Shown piece by piece: positions 46,813-55,709 of a stretch of DNA of 63,446 bases (position 1 is the stretch's first letter; each line of letters begins with the position of its first letter). A program made the translations under genes and the position numbers. The stretch is from Polyangiaceae bacterium (GTDB taxonomy: Bacteria; Myxococcota_A; Polyangia; Polyangiales; Polyangiaceae), in contig JAICQL010000017.1 in assembly GCA_025937895.1 (NCBI GenBank), positions 1 to 63,446 on the forward strand. The letters are read 5' to 3'. The notes under the pieces are model-generated. The model was not told the origin of the DNA, searched no databases, and saw only the letters and a program-made list of their open reading frames with translations.

Positions 46813-48246
46813 ATGCGTTCAGCCAACATGCTTGCTCTGATGCCACGAAAGCGTCGTCTCCACTGCTGGAGGATGGTGGCAGCGGCTACCCTGGCCTCCG
46901 CCAGCGCATTCTCCCAGTCGCAGGGTGATGGCGACGCGCCCCCGGACGCTCCCGCCCCGGGGGACACGGCGGCGCCCACTCCAGCGGCGGGACCCGTCGC
47001 GCCGGCGCCCAGCGGTGCAACGTACGGCCCCAACTTCGTGCCCGCGCCCGGGACCAACCTGGAAGGCTATTTGCCCTCCAGCTCGCAGGCGAAAAGCGAC
47101 ATCTACAGCTCGGATGGCTTCGATCTGAGGCGGCCCAGCGGCTCCACCCCGATCGTGCGCGGTAACCCCGACAACCTCGGCGTGCTCAACGTGGACACCG
47201 CGGCCGGCGCCGGTGAGACCAAGCAGTTCCACATCGTGCGCAAGGGCGACACCATGTGGGGGATCTGTGGCGAGCAACTCGGGGACCCGCGGCTCTGGCC
47301 GCGCATCTGGGCCCAGAACCCGCAGCTGCAGAATCCGCACTGGATCTACCCCGGTGATCAGCTGCGGCTGCGCGAAGGCAGCAGCAGTGACAGCGCCACG
47401 GCGCTCGGCACCGGCATCGGCGGCGTGCGCGGCGGCAAGCTGGGGGACGGCAGCCTCGGTCGGACCGCGCTCGTGCCACCGGAGACCGTGTTCCTGCGTG
47501 AGCTCGGCTACATCGATGAGCCGGAGCGCGAGGTCTGGGGGCAGGTGGTGGGCGCCCGCGAGGAGCAGCAGTTGCTCAGCGACAACAACCGCGTGTACAT
47601 GATTCTGCGGCCCGGCGCGCAGGTGCAGCTGGGGCAGCTGATGACCGTGTTCGAAGATGAGCGCGAGCCGCCGGACGTGGACGGCGCGCGCCGCCCGCCG
47701 GGCAAGATCGTCTCCTTCAAGGGCACGATCAAGATCGACGCCTGGGATCCGAACACGCGCGTGGCGCGCGGCGAGGTGGTCGAGTCGCTCGACGCGATCG
47801 AGCGCGGCGCCAAGGTGGGGCCCGTGGGCAGGCGCTACTACGTGGTGCCGCCCGCGCCCAGCCAGGTCGAGCTGGAGGCACGCATCCTCACCAGCATCTA
47901 CCCACACGTGATCATGGGCCGCGATCAGGTGGTGTTTATCGACCGCGGAGCCAACGACGGCTTGAAGCCCGGCAATCGGCTGTTCGTGGTCCGCAAGGGT
48001 GACGCCTGGCGGCGCACTCTGGAGACCAGCTCGGTGATGGCGCGCAGTCGCATCCGCATGGATGTGCCGGAGCGCGTCGAGCTGGAGGTCACCGAGCTGG
48101 TGGGGGACGAGGAGTCCTTCCCCGAAGAGGTGATCGCGGAGCTGCGCGTGATTCGCTCGCACCGTTATTCATCACTGGCGCTGGTGACGGGCTCCAGTGA
48201 GGAGATCGAGCCGGGCGATCTCGCCGTCACGCGCAAAGGCCTCTGA
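46813..48246 (+). CDS. LysM-domain periplasmic/secreted protein of unknown function
   Basis: The 477-residue protein has a long N-terminal signal-like region (WRMVAAATLASASAFSQSQG), then a Pro/Ala-rich linker. A LysM peptidoglycan-binding module covers ~residues 135-185 (FHIVRKGDTMWGICGEQLGD, NPHWIYPGDQLRLREG). The C-terminal ~280 residues are beta-rich and unassigned (ETVFLRELGYIDEPEREVWG; DQVVFIDRGANDGLKPGNRL; VRKGDAWRR). Proteins of this layout are common in myxobacteria and are often annotated only as LysM proteins. It is divergent from pssA. No ribosome-binding site is evident before ATG 46813; ATG codons at residues 6 and 10 are alternatives. Confidence 0.82.
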   Translation: MRSANMLALMPRKRRLHCWRMVAAATLASASAFSQSQGDGDAPPDAPAPGDTAAPTPAAGPVAPAPSGATYGPNFVPAPGTNLEGYLPSSSQAKSDIYSSDGFDLRRPSGSTPIVRGNPDNLGVLNVDTAAGAGETKQFHIVRKGDTMWGICGEQLGDPRLWPRIWAQNPQLQNPHWIYPGDQLRLREGSSSDSATALGTGIGGVRGGKLGDGSLGRTALVPPETVFLRELGYIDEPEREVWGQVVGAREEQQLLSDNNRVYMILRPGAQVQLGQLMTVFEDEREPPDVDGARRPPGKIVSFKGTIKIDAWDPNTRVARGEVVESLDAIERGAKVGPVGRRYYVVPPAPSQVELEARILTSIYPHVIMGRDQVVFIDRGANDGLKPGNRLFVVRKGDAWRRTLETSSVMARSRIRMDVPERVELEVTELVGDEESFPEEVIAELRVIRSHRYSSLALVTGSSEEIEPGDLAVTRKGL

Positions 48247-48365
48247 GCGCCCGTGCGGCGGCCTGGGTGGCCCAGAGGCCCGGCGCGCGCCGCAAACCCG
48301 GCAGCAGCGCCGCCAGGCGCCTCCGGGGGCTGGGCTCCGCCCGGCGGCGCTGTTATAGCTCGCCA

Positions 48366-49787
48366 GTGGCTCAGCCGCTGCAGGACAATATCCCGGTCGT
48401 TTCCGTCGCCGATCTGGCGCGCCGCCTGAAGCGAACGGTCGAGAGCCAGACCGGACGCGAGTGGGTCGAGGGGGAGATCGTCTCGCTCAAGCGGGCCGGC
48501 AGCGGCCACGTGTATTTCTCGCTCAAGGATCCGCGGGAAGACGCCTGCATCGAGTGCGTGATGTATCGCCTGGATGCCCTGCGGGTCCGGCACCACCTGT
48601 TCGATGGAGCCTCCGTCCAGACTCTGGGCCGTGCCACGCTCTGGGCGCCTCGCGGGAAGCTGCAGTTCATCGTGCAGAGCCTGCGCCCGGTCGGGCGCGG
48701 GGCGCTGCTCGAGCAGCTGGAGCGGCTGAAGGCCAAGCTGCGGGCCGAGGGCCTGTTCGAGCGCGAGCGCAAGCGCCCCTTGCCGGTGGCCCCGCGGGTG
48801 GTGGGCATCATCACCAGCGCGCACGGGGCTGCCCTGCACGACATCCGCACCGTCGCCTTCCGTCGCGGCCCCGTCACCCTGGTACTGGCGCCTGCCCTGG
48901 TGCAGGGGGAGCTGGCGCCGGAGAGCCTGGTGCAGGCCCTGGATCGCATCGAGCGCGATCCGCGGGTGGAGGTCGTCATCATCGGTCGCGGCGGCGGCGC
49001 GAGCGACGATCTGATGGCGTTCAATGATGAACGCGTGGTGCGGCGCGTGGCCGCCCTGCGTGTGCCGACGGTGAGCGCCGTGGGGCACGAGGTGGACACC
49101 ACGCTCACCGATCTGGTCGCGGACGTGCGCGCGGCCACGCCCTCGCAGGCGGCCGAGCTGGTGGTGCCCGAGCACCGCGAGCGGCTGGCGCAGCTGGTGG
49201 CGCTGCAGCGGCAGATGTTGCGTGCCATGCGCGCGCGCTGGACCGAAGATCTGATGCTGGTCCGCTCGCTACGCGGGCGGCTCAGCGACCCGCGCTTCGT
49301 GATTGCGCAGCACCAACAGGGCTTGGACGAGCAGCGCCGGCGCGCCGAGCGCGCCATGGGCCGGCGTCTGGCGCAGTGCGGGGCGCGGCGCGAGGTGCTG
49401 GAGCGGCGCTTGCTCTCGCGTCACCCGCGGGTGACGGTGCTGTCGGCGCGCGCCCGACTCGAACCCCTGGCAGCCCGCCTGGGGGTCGCCGCGAGGCGCC
49501 GCACGACCCACGAGCGCAGCCGTCTCGCCGGCGCGCCGGAGCAGCTCGGCAGCCTCATGCGCGCACAGCTGCGGCGCGATCAGAGCCTGCTGGAGGGGCT
49601 ACGCGGCCGCCTGCTGGCGCTCTCGCCCCTGACGGTGCTGCGCCGCGGCTACTCGATCGTGACCACCGAGAGCGGGCGCGTGCTGACGGATGCACGGGCC
49701 GTGCTGCCGGGTGAAGTGGTGCGCATCCGCCTGTCTGACGGGCGGGTGCAGGCACGGGTCGAGCAGAGCGAGAAGGACGGGCAATGA
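48366..49787 (+). CDS. xseA: Exodeoxyribonuclease VII large subunit
   Basis: XseA with XseB forms a single-strand-specific exonuclease used in repair. The GTG at 48366 begins the conserved N-terminus (VSVADLARRLKRTVESQTGR); the frame opens 99 bases earlier. An OB-fold (~20-110; VEGEIVSLKRAGSGHVYFSL) precedes the catalytic core: PRVVGIITSAHGAALHDIRT, VVIIGRGGGASDDLMAFNDE, VPTVSAVGHEVDTTLTDLVA and RAATPSQAAELVVPE. A long coiled-coil region and YSIVTTESGRVLTDA end the ~473-residue protein. xseB is not adjacent. The stop overlaps the aroE start (ATGA). Confidence 0.96.
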   Translation: MAQPLQDNIPVVSVADLARRLKRTVESQTGREWVEGEIVSLKRAGSGHVYFSLKDPREDACIECVMYRLDALRVRHHLFDGASVQTLGRATLWAPRGKLQFIVQSLRPVGRGALLEQLERLKAKLRAEGLFERERKRPLPVAPRVVGIITSAHGAALHDIRTVAFRRGPVTLVLAPALVQGELAPESLVQALDRIERDPRVEVVIIGRGGGASDDLMAFNDERVVRRVAALRVPTVSAVGHEVDTTLTDLVADVRAATPSQAAELVVPEHRERLAQLVALQRQMLRAMRARWTEDLMLVRSLRGRLSDPRFVIAQHQQGLDEQRRRAERAMGRRLAQCGARREVLERRLLSRHPRVTVLSARARLEPLAARLGVAARRRTTHERSRLAGAPEQLGSLMRAQLRRDQSLLEGLRGRLLALSPLTVLRRGYSIVTTESGRVLTDARAVLPGEVVRIRLSDGRVQARVEQSEKDGQ

Positions 49788-50713
49788 GCGAGAAACGGTT
49801 TCTGCTGCTGGGCCACCCCGTGGGGCACTCCGTGTCGCCCGCGATCCACGGCGCTGCCTACCGCGAGCTGGGCCTGCCCCACCGCTACGAGGTGGTGGAC
49901 TGTCCCGGCGAGGAGCACGTACGCGCGCAGCTCTCGCGCCTGCGCAGTGGGGAGATCGCGGGCATGAACGTGACCGTGCCCTGGAAGCGGCTGGCCTTCG
50001 AGTCCTGCGATGTCCGGGATGACTCCGCGCAGCGCACCGGGGTCGTCAACGTGCTGGCTCGCGATGCGGCGGGCGCGCTCGTGGGCTCGAACACGGACGC
50101 GCGCGCCCTGGCCGATGAGATTGCGGCGCTGCGCCAGCGCGCGGGTGCAGTGACTGCGCCGCGCGCTGCGGCGGTGATCGGCGCGGGCGGCGCCGCCCAG
50201 GCTGCGGTGGTCTCCTGCCAGCTGCTGGGCATCCGCGACGTCGTCGCGAGCAACCGGGGCTGGACTCCGGGCACGCCGCAGGGCAGCTGGCGCCGGGGCG
50301 ACGCGCTGGCGGCGCTGGGCGCGAGGCTCTGCTCCTGGCCGGAGAGCGCTGGCAGCTCGCCATCCGGCGGCATCGCCTCGGCCATGGGCGAGGTGGACGT
50401 GATCATCCAGGCCACCAGCGCGGGCATGCGCGGGGCGGGGCCCGGCGAGGCGGTGAGCGACTGGATCCCCTGGCGCGAGCTGCGCCCGGGCGTGGTGGCG
50501 ATCGACGTGGTGTACAACCCACCGTCCACACCCTTTCTGCAGGCAGCAGGCAGCGCCGGTGTGGCGTGCGCCGGGGGTCTGGGTATGCTGGTGCGCCAGG
50601 CCGTGGGCGCCATCACCATCTGGCTCGGCGGCACGCCAGGCTATCGCGAGCCCGATCTGGAAGTCTTGACCCGAGCCGCGGAGCAAGCCCTCGCGGCCCA
50701 GAGGGGAGCGTGA
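49784..50713 (+). CDS. aroE: Shikimate dehydrogenase (NADP+)
   Basis: AroE reduces 3-dehydroshikimate to shikimate in aromatic amino-acid synthesis. In 309 residues the shikimate-binding GHPVGHSVSPAIHGAAYREL, catalytic-Lys motif NVTVPWKRLAFE, GSNTDARAL (Asp), nucleotide motif VIGAGGAAQAAVVSC and C-terminal CAGGLGMLVRQAVGAITIW are visible. It is about 30 residues longer than E. coli AroE, with an insert around PESAGSSPSGGIASAMGEVD. It overlaps both xseA upstream and the debranching enzyme gene downstream (GTGA), so the three are translationally coupled despite unrelated functions. Confidence 0.95.
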   Translation: MSEKRFLLLGHPVGHSVSPAIHGAAYRELGLPHRYEVVDCPGEEHVRAQLSRLRSGEIAGMNVTVPWKRLAFESCDVRDDSAQRTGVVNVLARDAAGALVGSNTDARALADEIAALRQRAGAVTAPRAAAVIGAGGAAQAAVVSCQLLGIRDVVASNRGWTPGTPQGSWRRGDALAALGARLCSWPESAGSSPSGGIASAMGEVDVIIQATSAGMRGAGPGEAVSDWIPWRELRPGVVAIDVVYNPPSTPFLQAAGSAGVACAGGLGMLVRQAVGAITIWLGGTPGYREPDLEVLTRAAEQALAAQRGA

Positions 50714-52719
50714 GCGAAAACGAGCAGCACGAGCGCGAGTCACCCTGGCCCCGCGTAGACACGAGGGGTGAGCTCGAGCCGGCGGAGCGCGAGTGGCTGC
50801 ACACCAACGGCGCAGGCGCGTATGCCATGAGCACACTGGCGCTCATGCACACGCGCCGCTACCACGGCCTGCTGGTGGCGAGCCTCGATCCGCCGCTGCG
50901 CCGCTATGTGATCGTGAGTCAGCTCGACACCGTGGCGACGGTGGGCAGGCGCATTTACCGGCTGGCCACGCATCAGTTTCCAGGGGTGGCCGCCACCCCC
51001 GGCTATCGTTTGCTGGAGAGCTTTGCGCAAGATCCCATCCCGCGCTGGACGTTTCGCCTGGGGCGCTCGCTGCTCGAGATTCGCCTGTGTCTGGCGCGCG
51101 GGGAGAACGCCACCATCCTGTCCTATTGCTGGCAGGGGCAGCGCCGCGCGCGGCTCTCCGTCAAGCCGCTGTTTGCGATGCGGCCGATGCACGAGGTGAC
51201 CCACGAGCACGGTGGCATGATCCAGACCGTGAGCATGCGCCACGGAGAGGTCGAGATCCAGCCCATCCCGGAGCTGCCGCCAGTGGTGTTCGGGCATTCG
51301 GGCGTGTTCATGGGCTCACCCGACTGGTGGCGGCGCTTCGAGTATCCCGTCGATCGCCAGCGCGGCGTGACGCACCAGGAGGATCTATGGACGCCGGGGA
51401 CGTTCGAGATCGAGCTGGAGCCGGGCCAGACGCAATACCTGGTGCTGAGCCTGTCTCGCCTGCCGCGCCTCACCGCGCGTGACTGCATGGCGGAGGCATG
51501 CCAGGCGCTGAGCGCGCTCGATCCGGGGGAGGGGCGCTCGCTCTCGGAGCGGCGCCTGACCATCGCCGCCGAGCAGTACCGCGCTGATCTGGCGGCGCGG
51601 CCCGGGGTGATCGCCGGCTATCCCTGGCTGGACATGGCCTCGCGCGATGCGCTGATCTCGCTGCCTGGCCTGTACCTGGTGTCCGGGCGAGCCAGCGCGG
51701 CCAAGCGCGTGCTGCGCACCTTGCTGCCAGCGCGCGTGGACGGGCTCATCACCGGTGGCCTGAGCGAGATGGGCGGCGTCGCGCCGCAGCTCACCGCGGA
51801 CTCCAGCCTGTGGCTGTTTGATGCGGCAGAGCAGCTGGTGGCCGAGACGGGCGCCGATGATCCGTTCGTGCGCGAGGAGCTGTACCCCGTGCTGGTCAGC
51901 ATCTTCGAGCGAGTGTGCCGCGAGCCTGCGGGCAGCCCGGAGTCCAGCGTGGTCTGGCTCACCTCGGATGGCTTGCTGGCAACCGCGAGCGACGCCGCCA
52001 CGCCGCTCACCTGGATGGACTCGCGCGCAGACGGCGTGGCCGTGACCCCGCGGGGCGGGCTGGCGGTGGAGCTGCAGGGGCTGTGGGGCCGCGCTTGCTC
52101 GACCCTGGCGCGGCTCAGCGGTCACTTCGGCGACGCCGCTCGAGAAGCACGGGCTCAGGCGGCCCTGGCGCAGCTGCGCCCCAGCTTTGCCCGGCGCTTC
52201 TGGTGCAGCGAGACGCGCTATCCGTACGACTGCCTGGGCAGCGATGAGAGCGGGCCGGGCGCCTTTCGCGACCCCAGCATCCGCCCCAACGCGCTGATCG
52301 CGCTGGCGCTGGACCCGGAGCTGTTCAGTCGCTGGCAGGCAGTGGCCATCATAGAGCGGGTGCGGGAGCGGCTGCTCACGCCCATGGGCGTGCGCACGCT
52401 CGAGCCCCGCCACCCCGACTACCGCGGTGATTTTCGCGGCCCGATGCACGAGCGCCGCGCAGCGTACCATCAAGGAACGAGCTGGGTGTTTCTGCTCGGC
52501 TTCTTCGCGCGCGCAGCCCTGGCGCTGGACCCGAACGACTTCGAGCTGCAGCTCGAGCTGCGCCAGCGCATCGAACGACTTCTGGACGCCGGCCCCGTGC
52601 TGGGCCAAATTCCGCAGGTAGCGAGCGGCGATCAGCCCTACCACCTGGGCGGTTGTCCAGCACAGGCCTGGAGCGTGGCGGAGCTGTTGCGTTGCCTGCG
52701 CCAGCTGCTCGAGCCCTGA
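50710..52719 (+). CDS. Glycogen debranching enzyme (amylo-alpha-1,6-glucosidase type)
   Basis: The 669-residue protein starts at GTG 50710, overlapping the aroE stop. The N-terminal domain carries the bacterial/archaeal GDE signature (EWLHTNGAGAYAMSTLALMH, RRYHGLLVASLDPPLRRYVI). The C-terminal (alpha/alpha)6 glucosidase region shows YPWLDMASRDALISLPGLYL, DSSLWLFDAAEQL, TWMDSRADGVAVTPRGG and YHQGTSWVFLLGFF. It removes alpha-1,6 branches from glycogen or related glucans in the cytoplasm. No glgA/B/C/P genes are adjacent. A histidine kinase gene follows after 15 bases. The exact linkage specificity cannot be read from sequence. Confidence 0.9.
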   Translation: MSENEQHERESPWPRVDTRGELEPAEREWLHTNGAGAYAMSTLALMHTRRYHGLLVASLDPPLRRYVIVSQLDTVATVGRRIYRLATHQFPGVAATPGYRLLESFAQDPIPRWTFRLGRSLLEIRLCLARGENATILSYCWQGQRRARLSVKPLFAMRPMHEVTHEHGGMIQTVSMRHGEVEIQPIPELPPVVFGHSGVFMGSPDWWRRFEYPVDRQRGVTHQEDLWTPGTFEIELEPGQTQYLVLSLSRLPRLTARDCMAEACQALSALDPGEGRSLSERRLTIAAEQYRADLAARPGVIAGYPWLDMASRDALISLPGLYLVSGRASAAKRVLRTLLPARVDGLITGGLSEMGGVAPQLTADSSLWLFDAAEQLVAETGADDPFVREELYPVLVSIFERVCREPAGSPESSVVWLTSDGLLATASDAATPLTWMDSRADGVAVTPRGGLAVELQGLWGRACSTLARLSGHFGDAAREARAQAALAQLRPSFARRFWCSETRYPYDCLGSDESGPGAFRDPSIRPNALIALALDPELFSRWQAVAIIERVRERLLTPMGVRTLEPRHPDYRGDFRGPMHERRAAYHQGTSWVFLLGFFARAALALDPNDFELQLELRQRIERLLDAGPVLGQIPQVASGDQPYHLGGCPAQAWSVAELLRCLRQLLEP

Positions 52720-52734
52720 TCCGACGGAGTTTGC

Positions 52735-53685
52735 ATGGCGCACGACATCACCACGTTCGGCTACCGGCGGATCGTGCTCCTGCTCGTGAGCCTGGTGATC
52801 GTGCCCACGGGGTTGCTGCTGGCGGTGGGCGTGATCCTGCTGTTCCGCGGTGAGGCAGAGCTCAACGTGCTGATGGGCATCCTGGTGCTGGCGCTGAGTG
52901 GCGCGGTGGTCACCGGGGTCATCCTGGTCTGGGTGTTCGTGCGCCGTGAGGCCAATCTATCTCAGCTGCAGAGTGACTTCGTGTCCAAGGTCTCACACGA
53001 GCTGCGCACTCCGCTGACCTCGATCCGCCTGTTCACGGAGACGCTGGCCCTGCGCAGGCAAGACGCGCACGCGGTGGACACCTGCATCGCCGGGCTGCAC
53101 CGCGAGGGGAGCCGCCTGCAGGATCTGATTGACCGCCTGCTCGACTGGGGGCGCATGGAGAGCGGGCGCCGCCAGTTCCACATGGAGCCGACGGAGGTGA
53201 GCACGGTGGTGCAGCGCGCGATCAGCAACTTCGAGGGAGTGCGCGAGCGACAGAACGCGCGCCTCAGCGTCTCGGTTCCAGAGCAGCTGCCGCAGCTGTG
53301 GGCCGAGGCGGCCTCGATCAGTGACGCGCTGCTGAACCTGCTGACCAACGCCAGCAAGTATGGCGGTCACCCAGCGGAGATCGCCGTGCACGTGACGGCG
53401 CAGGGCGGCCACGTGCGCATCGCCGTGCAGGACAACGGCATCGGCATCCCGCAGCGCGAGCACAAGCGCATCTTTCAGAAGTTTTATCGCATCGACGACC
53501 GGCTCTCGCGCGACATGCAGGGCTCAGGCCTGGGCCTGGCCATCGCCCGGCACGTCGTCAAGGCGCACGGCGGCCGCATCGAGGTGGAGAGCGCGCTGGG
53601 TAAGGGCAGCGTGTTTACCATCGTGCTGCCCGCGCTGCGCGCAGAGCAAGCACCCGTGACGTTGGCCCGAGCGAGCCGAGTATGA
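52735..53685 (+). CDS. Membrane sensor histidine kinase
   Basis: The 316-residue protein has two N-terminal membrane helices (IVLLLVSLVIVPTGLLLAVG and LNVLMGILVLALSGAVVTGV) separated by almost no periplasmic loop, so it has no obvious extracytoplasmic sensor domain. The H-box is SKVSHELRTPLTSIRLFTET (~residue 87). The ATPase domain has LNLLTNASKYGG (N-box), QDNGIGIPQREHKRIFQKFY and SGLGLAIARHVVKAHGG (G boxes). All catalytic elements are present. It overlaps the response regulator gene by 4 bases (ATGA). Lacking an input domain, it may sense the membrane or a partner protein. Confidence 0.95.
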   Translation: MAHDITTFGYRRIVLLLVSLVIVPTGLLLAVGVILLFRGEAELNVLMGILVLALSGAVVTGVILVWVFVRREANLSQLQSDFVSKVSHELRTPLTSIRLFTETLALRRQDAHAVDTCIAGLHREGSRLQDLIDRLLDWGRMESGRRQFHMEPTEVSTVVQRAISNFEGVRERQNARLSVSVPEQLPQLWAEAASISDALLNLLTNASKYGGHPAEIAVHVTAQGGHVRIAVQDNGIGIPQREHKRIFQKFYRIDDRLSRDMQGSGLGLAIARHVVKAHGGRIEVESALGKGSVFTIVLPALRAEQAPVTLARASRV

Positions 53686-54461
53686 ACGAGACCAGTGCCG
53701 CATTGATGCCGCCGCCCACGCCGCGCAAGCGCATCCTGGTGATCGAGGATGATCACAGCATCGTGCTGGGCCTGCGCATGAACCTGGAGGCGGAGGGCTA
53801 CAGCGTTCAGGTGGCAGAAGATGGCGAAGCAGGCCTGTCGCAGGCGCGCATGGAGCAGGCGGATCTCATCATCCTGGATCTGATGCTGCCCAAGCTGAAC
53901 GGCTTCGAGGTGCTGCGCCAGCTGCGCGCCGAGGACATACGCGTGCCGACCATCGTGCTCTCCGCCCGCGATGCGGAGCTGGACATCGTGATGGGGCTGG
54001 AGTTTGGCGCCGAGGACTACGTGACCAAGCCGTTTGGCTTGGCCGAGCTGCTGGCGCGCATCAAGGCCGTGTTGCGCCGCCCGGGGGTGGAGCGAGCGGC
54101 GCCGGACAGGCCGCCGCTCGTGCTGAGCGCCAGCCCGGCGGAGCGCCCGCGGCCCGCCAGTGCGCCCATCACGGTGGGTGAGCTCTCCATCGATCCGCGC
54201 TCGCGACAGGTGAAGAGAGCCGGCGCGGAGATCGCGCTGACCGCCACCGAGTTCGACATCCTCTGGTGCCTGGTGCAGGCGCAGGGCAGTGTGCTCTCGC
54301 GGGAGGAGATCCAGTCGCGTGTCTGGGGGCCTGGGCATCACGGCACCCTGCGCACGATCGATAACTTCATGATGCAATTGAGAACGAAGCTGGAGAAGGA
54401 TCCTGCTGCCCCCGATCACCTGCTCACGGTGCGAGGGGTGGGCTACCGGCTGGCACCTTGA
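53682..54461 (+). CDS. OmpR-family response regulator
   Basis: The 259-residue protein has a receiver domain (~15-135) with acidic pocket VIEDDH, phospho-acceptor Asp in LIILDLMLPKLNGFEV, and Lys in YVTKPFGLAE. A Pro/Ala-rich linker of ~40 residues, longer than usual, leads to a winged-helix DNA-binding domain (~165-259; EIALTATEFDILWCLVQ, RTIDNFMMQLRTKLEKDP, TVRGVGYRL). It pairs with the overlapping histidine kinase. Its targets are unknown; a PhoB/OmpR-like operator was not identified nearby. Confidence 0.96.
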   Translation: MNETSAALMPPPTPRKRILVIEDDHSIVLGLRMNLEAEGYSVQVAEDGEAGLSQARMEQADLIILDLMLPKLNGFEVLRQLRAEDIRVPTIVLSARDAELDIVMGLEFGAEDYVTKPFGLAELLARIKAVLRRPGVERAAPDRPPLVLSASPAERPRPASAPITVGELSIDPRSRQVKRAGAEIALTATEFDILWCLVQAQGSVLSREEIQSRVWGPGHHGTLRTIDNFMMQLRTKLEKDPAAPDHLLTVRGVGYRLAP

Positions 54462-54569
54462 GCCGTCACCTCGAGCGGGAAAGGCGTCGCGCCAGCGGGA
54501 AAAAGGCGACAGCGGGCGCCTCATTGAGCAATTGCGACTTCCAGAAGTGGGCACTAGTCTGGGTTTGCA

Positions 54570-55709
54570 ATGCGATCGAAGTTCGATGAGGACGGCTCGG
54601 GGCCGAACATTTCGGAGGTCGTCGCCGAGGTGTCGGACGTCCTTGCGAGCAATATCCGGCGCTTCGGGCCGCTGATCGGCGGTCTGGTGCTGCTGTCCGT
54701 GGTGGTGGCGGGGGTGTACAGCGTGGGGCCGGGCGAGCAGGGCGTGGTCCGCCGTTTCGGTCGTGAGCACCGCACCGTGGCGCCGGGCCTGCACTACGCG
54801 CTGCCGCTGGTCGAGTCCGTGGACGTGGTGAACATCGAAGAGGTGCGCCGCATCGAGGTCGGCTTCAACGGGGAAAATACCATCAGCGAGGAAGCCTTGA
54901 TGCTGACCGGCGACGAGAACATCGTCGAGGTGCAGATGGTGGTGCAGTACCGCGTGTCGGATCCGACGAAGTTCTTGTTTCGCCTGCGCGAGCCGGAGGC
55001 ATCGCTGCGCGTGGCGGCGGAGGTGGCCTTGCGCTCGGTGGTGGGCCGCACTTCCATCGATGACGTGATGACGACCGGGCGCAGCACCGTGCAGCAAGGC
55101 ACCAGCGAGGTGCTGCAGGCTCTGATGGATGACTACGAGAGCGGGATCGAGGTCACCGAGGTGAAGCTGGACGCGGTGGACGCGCCGGACGAGGTGAAGG
55201 ATGCCTTCAACGCGGTGACGCGCGCGCGCGAGGACAAGGAGAAGCTGGTCAACGAGGCGCGCGGCTATCTGGAAGACAAGGTGCCCCGCGCGCGCGGCGA
55301 GGCGCAGAGCATCGTGCGCGCGGCGGAGGCGTACAAGGAGCAGCGCGTGCTGCGCGCCGAGGGCGACGCCACGAAGTTCAACGCCACCCTGGCGGAGTAC
55401 GAAAAGGCGCGCAGCGTGACCCGCCAGCGCCTGTACCTGGAGACGATGGAGCGGGTGATTTCACCGTTGCGCAACAAGCTCGTGGTCGACAAGGCGGCGT
55501 TGCAGGGCGCGGTCCCGCTGTTCCCGCTGCGCGGCCACTCCGGCGGCACAGGCTCGGGCCCGAGCACCGCGGGCTCGGCGCCCGCTGCAGCGGCTGCCGG
55601 CGCTGCAGCGGCGGGCTCGGCTTCTGCCAGCGCTGCCGGTGGCGGCGTTCCCACGGCGGGTGTCTCCACCTTGCCCCCTGCGGCCGCTGCGACGGGAGGC
55701 CTGCGATGA
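54570..55709 (+). CDS. hflK: HflK, SPFH/band-7 membrane protein
   Basis: HflK with HflC forms the SPFH complex that surrounds and modulates the FtsH protease in the inner membrane. The 379-residue protein has one N-terminal membrane helix (PLIGGLVLLSVVVAGVYSVG), then the band-7 domain (GPGEQGVVRRFGREHRTVAP; GLHYALPLVESVDVV; DENIVEVQMVVQYRVSDPTK). A coiled coil follows (REDKEKLVNEARGYLEDKVP), then an Ala/Gly/Ser-rich ~50-residue tail. The stop overlaps the hflC start. No ftsH is in the window. Confidence 0.94.
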   Translation: MRSKFDEDGSGPNISEVVAEVSDVLASNIRRFGPLIGGLVLLSVVVAGVYSVGPGEQGVVRRFGREHRTVAPGLHYALPLVESVDVVNIEEVRRIEVGFNGENTISEEALMLTGDENIVEVQMVVQYRVSDPTKFLFRLREPEASLRVAAEVALRSVVGRTSIDDVMTTGRSTVQQGTSEVLQALMDDYESGIEVTEVKLDAVDAPDEVKDAFNAVTRAREDKEKLVNEARGYLEDKVPRARGEAQSIVRAAEAYKEQRVLRAEGDATKFNATLAEYEKARSVTRQRLYLETMERVISPLRNKLVVDKAALQGAVPLFPLRGHSGGTGSGPSTAGSAPAAAAAGAAAAGSASASAAGGGVPTAGVSTLPPAAAATGGLR

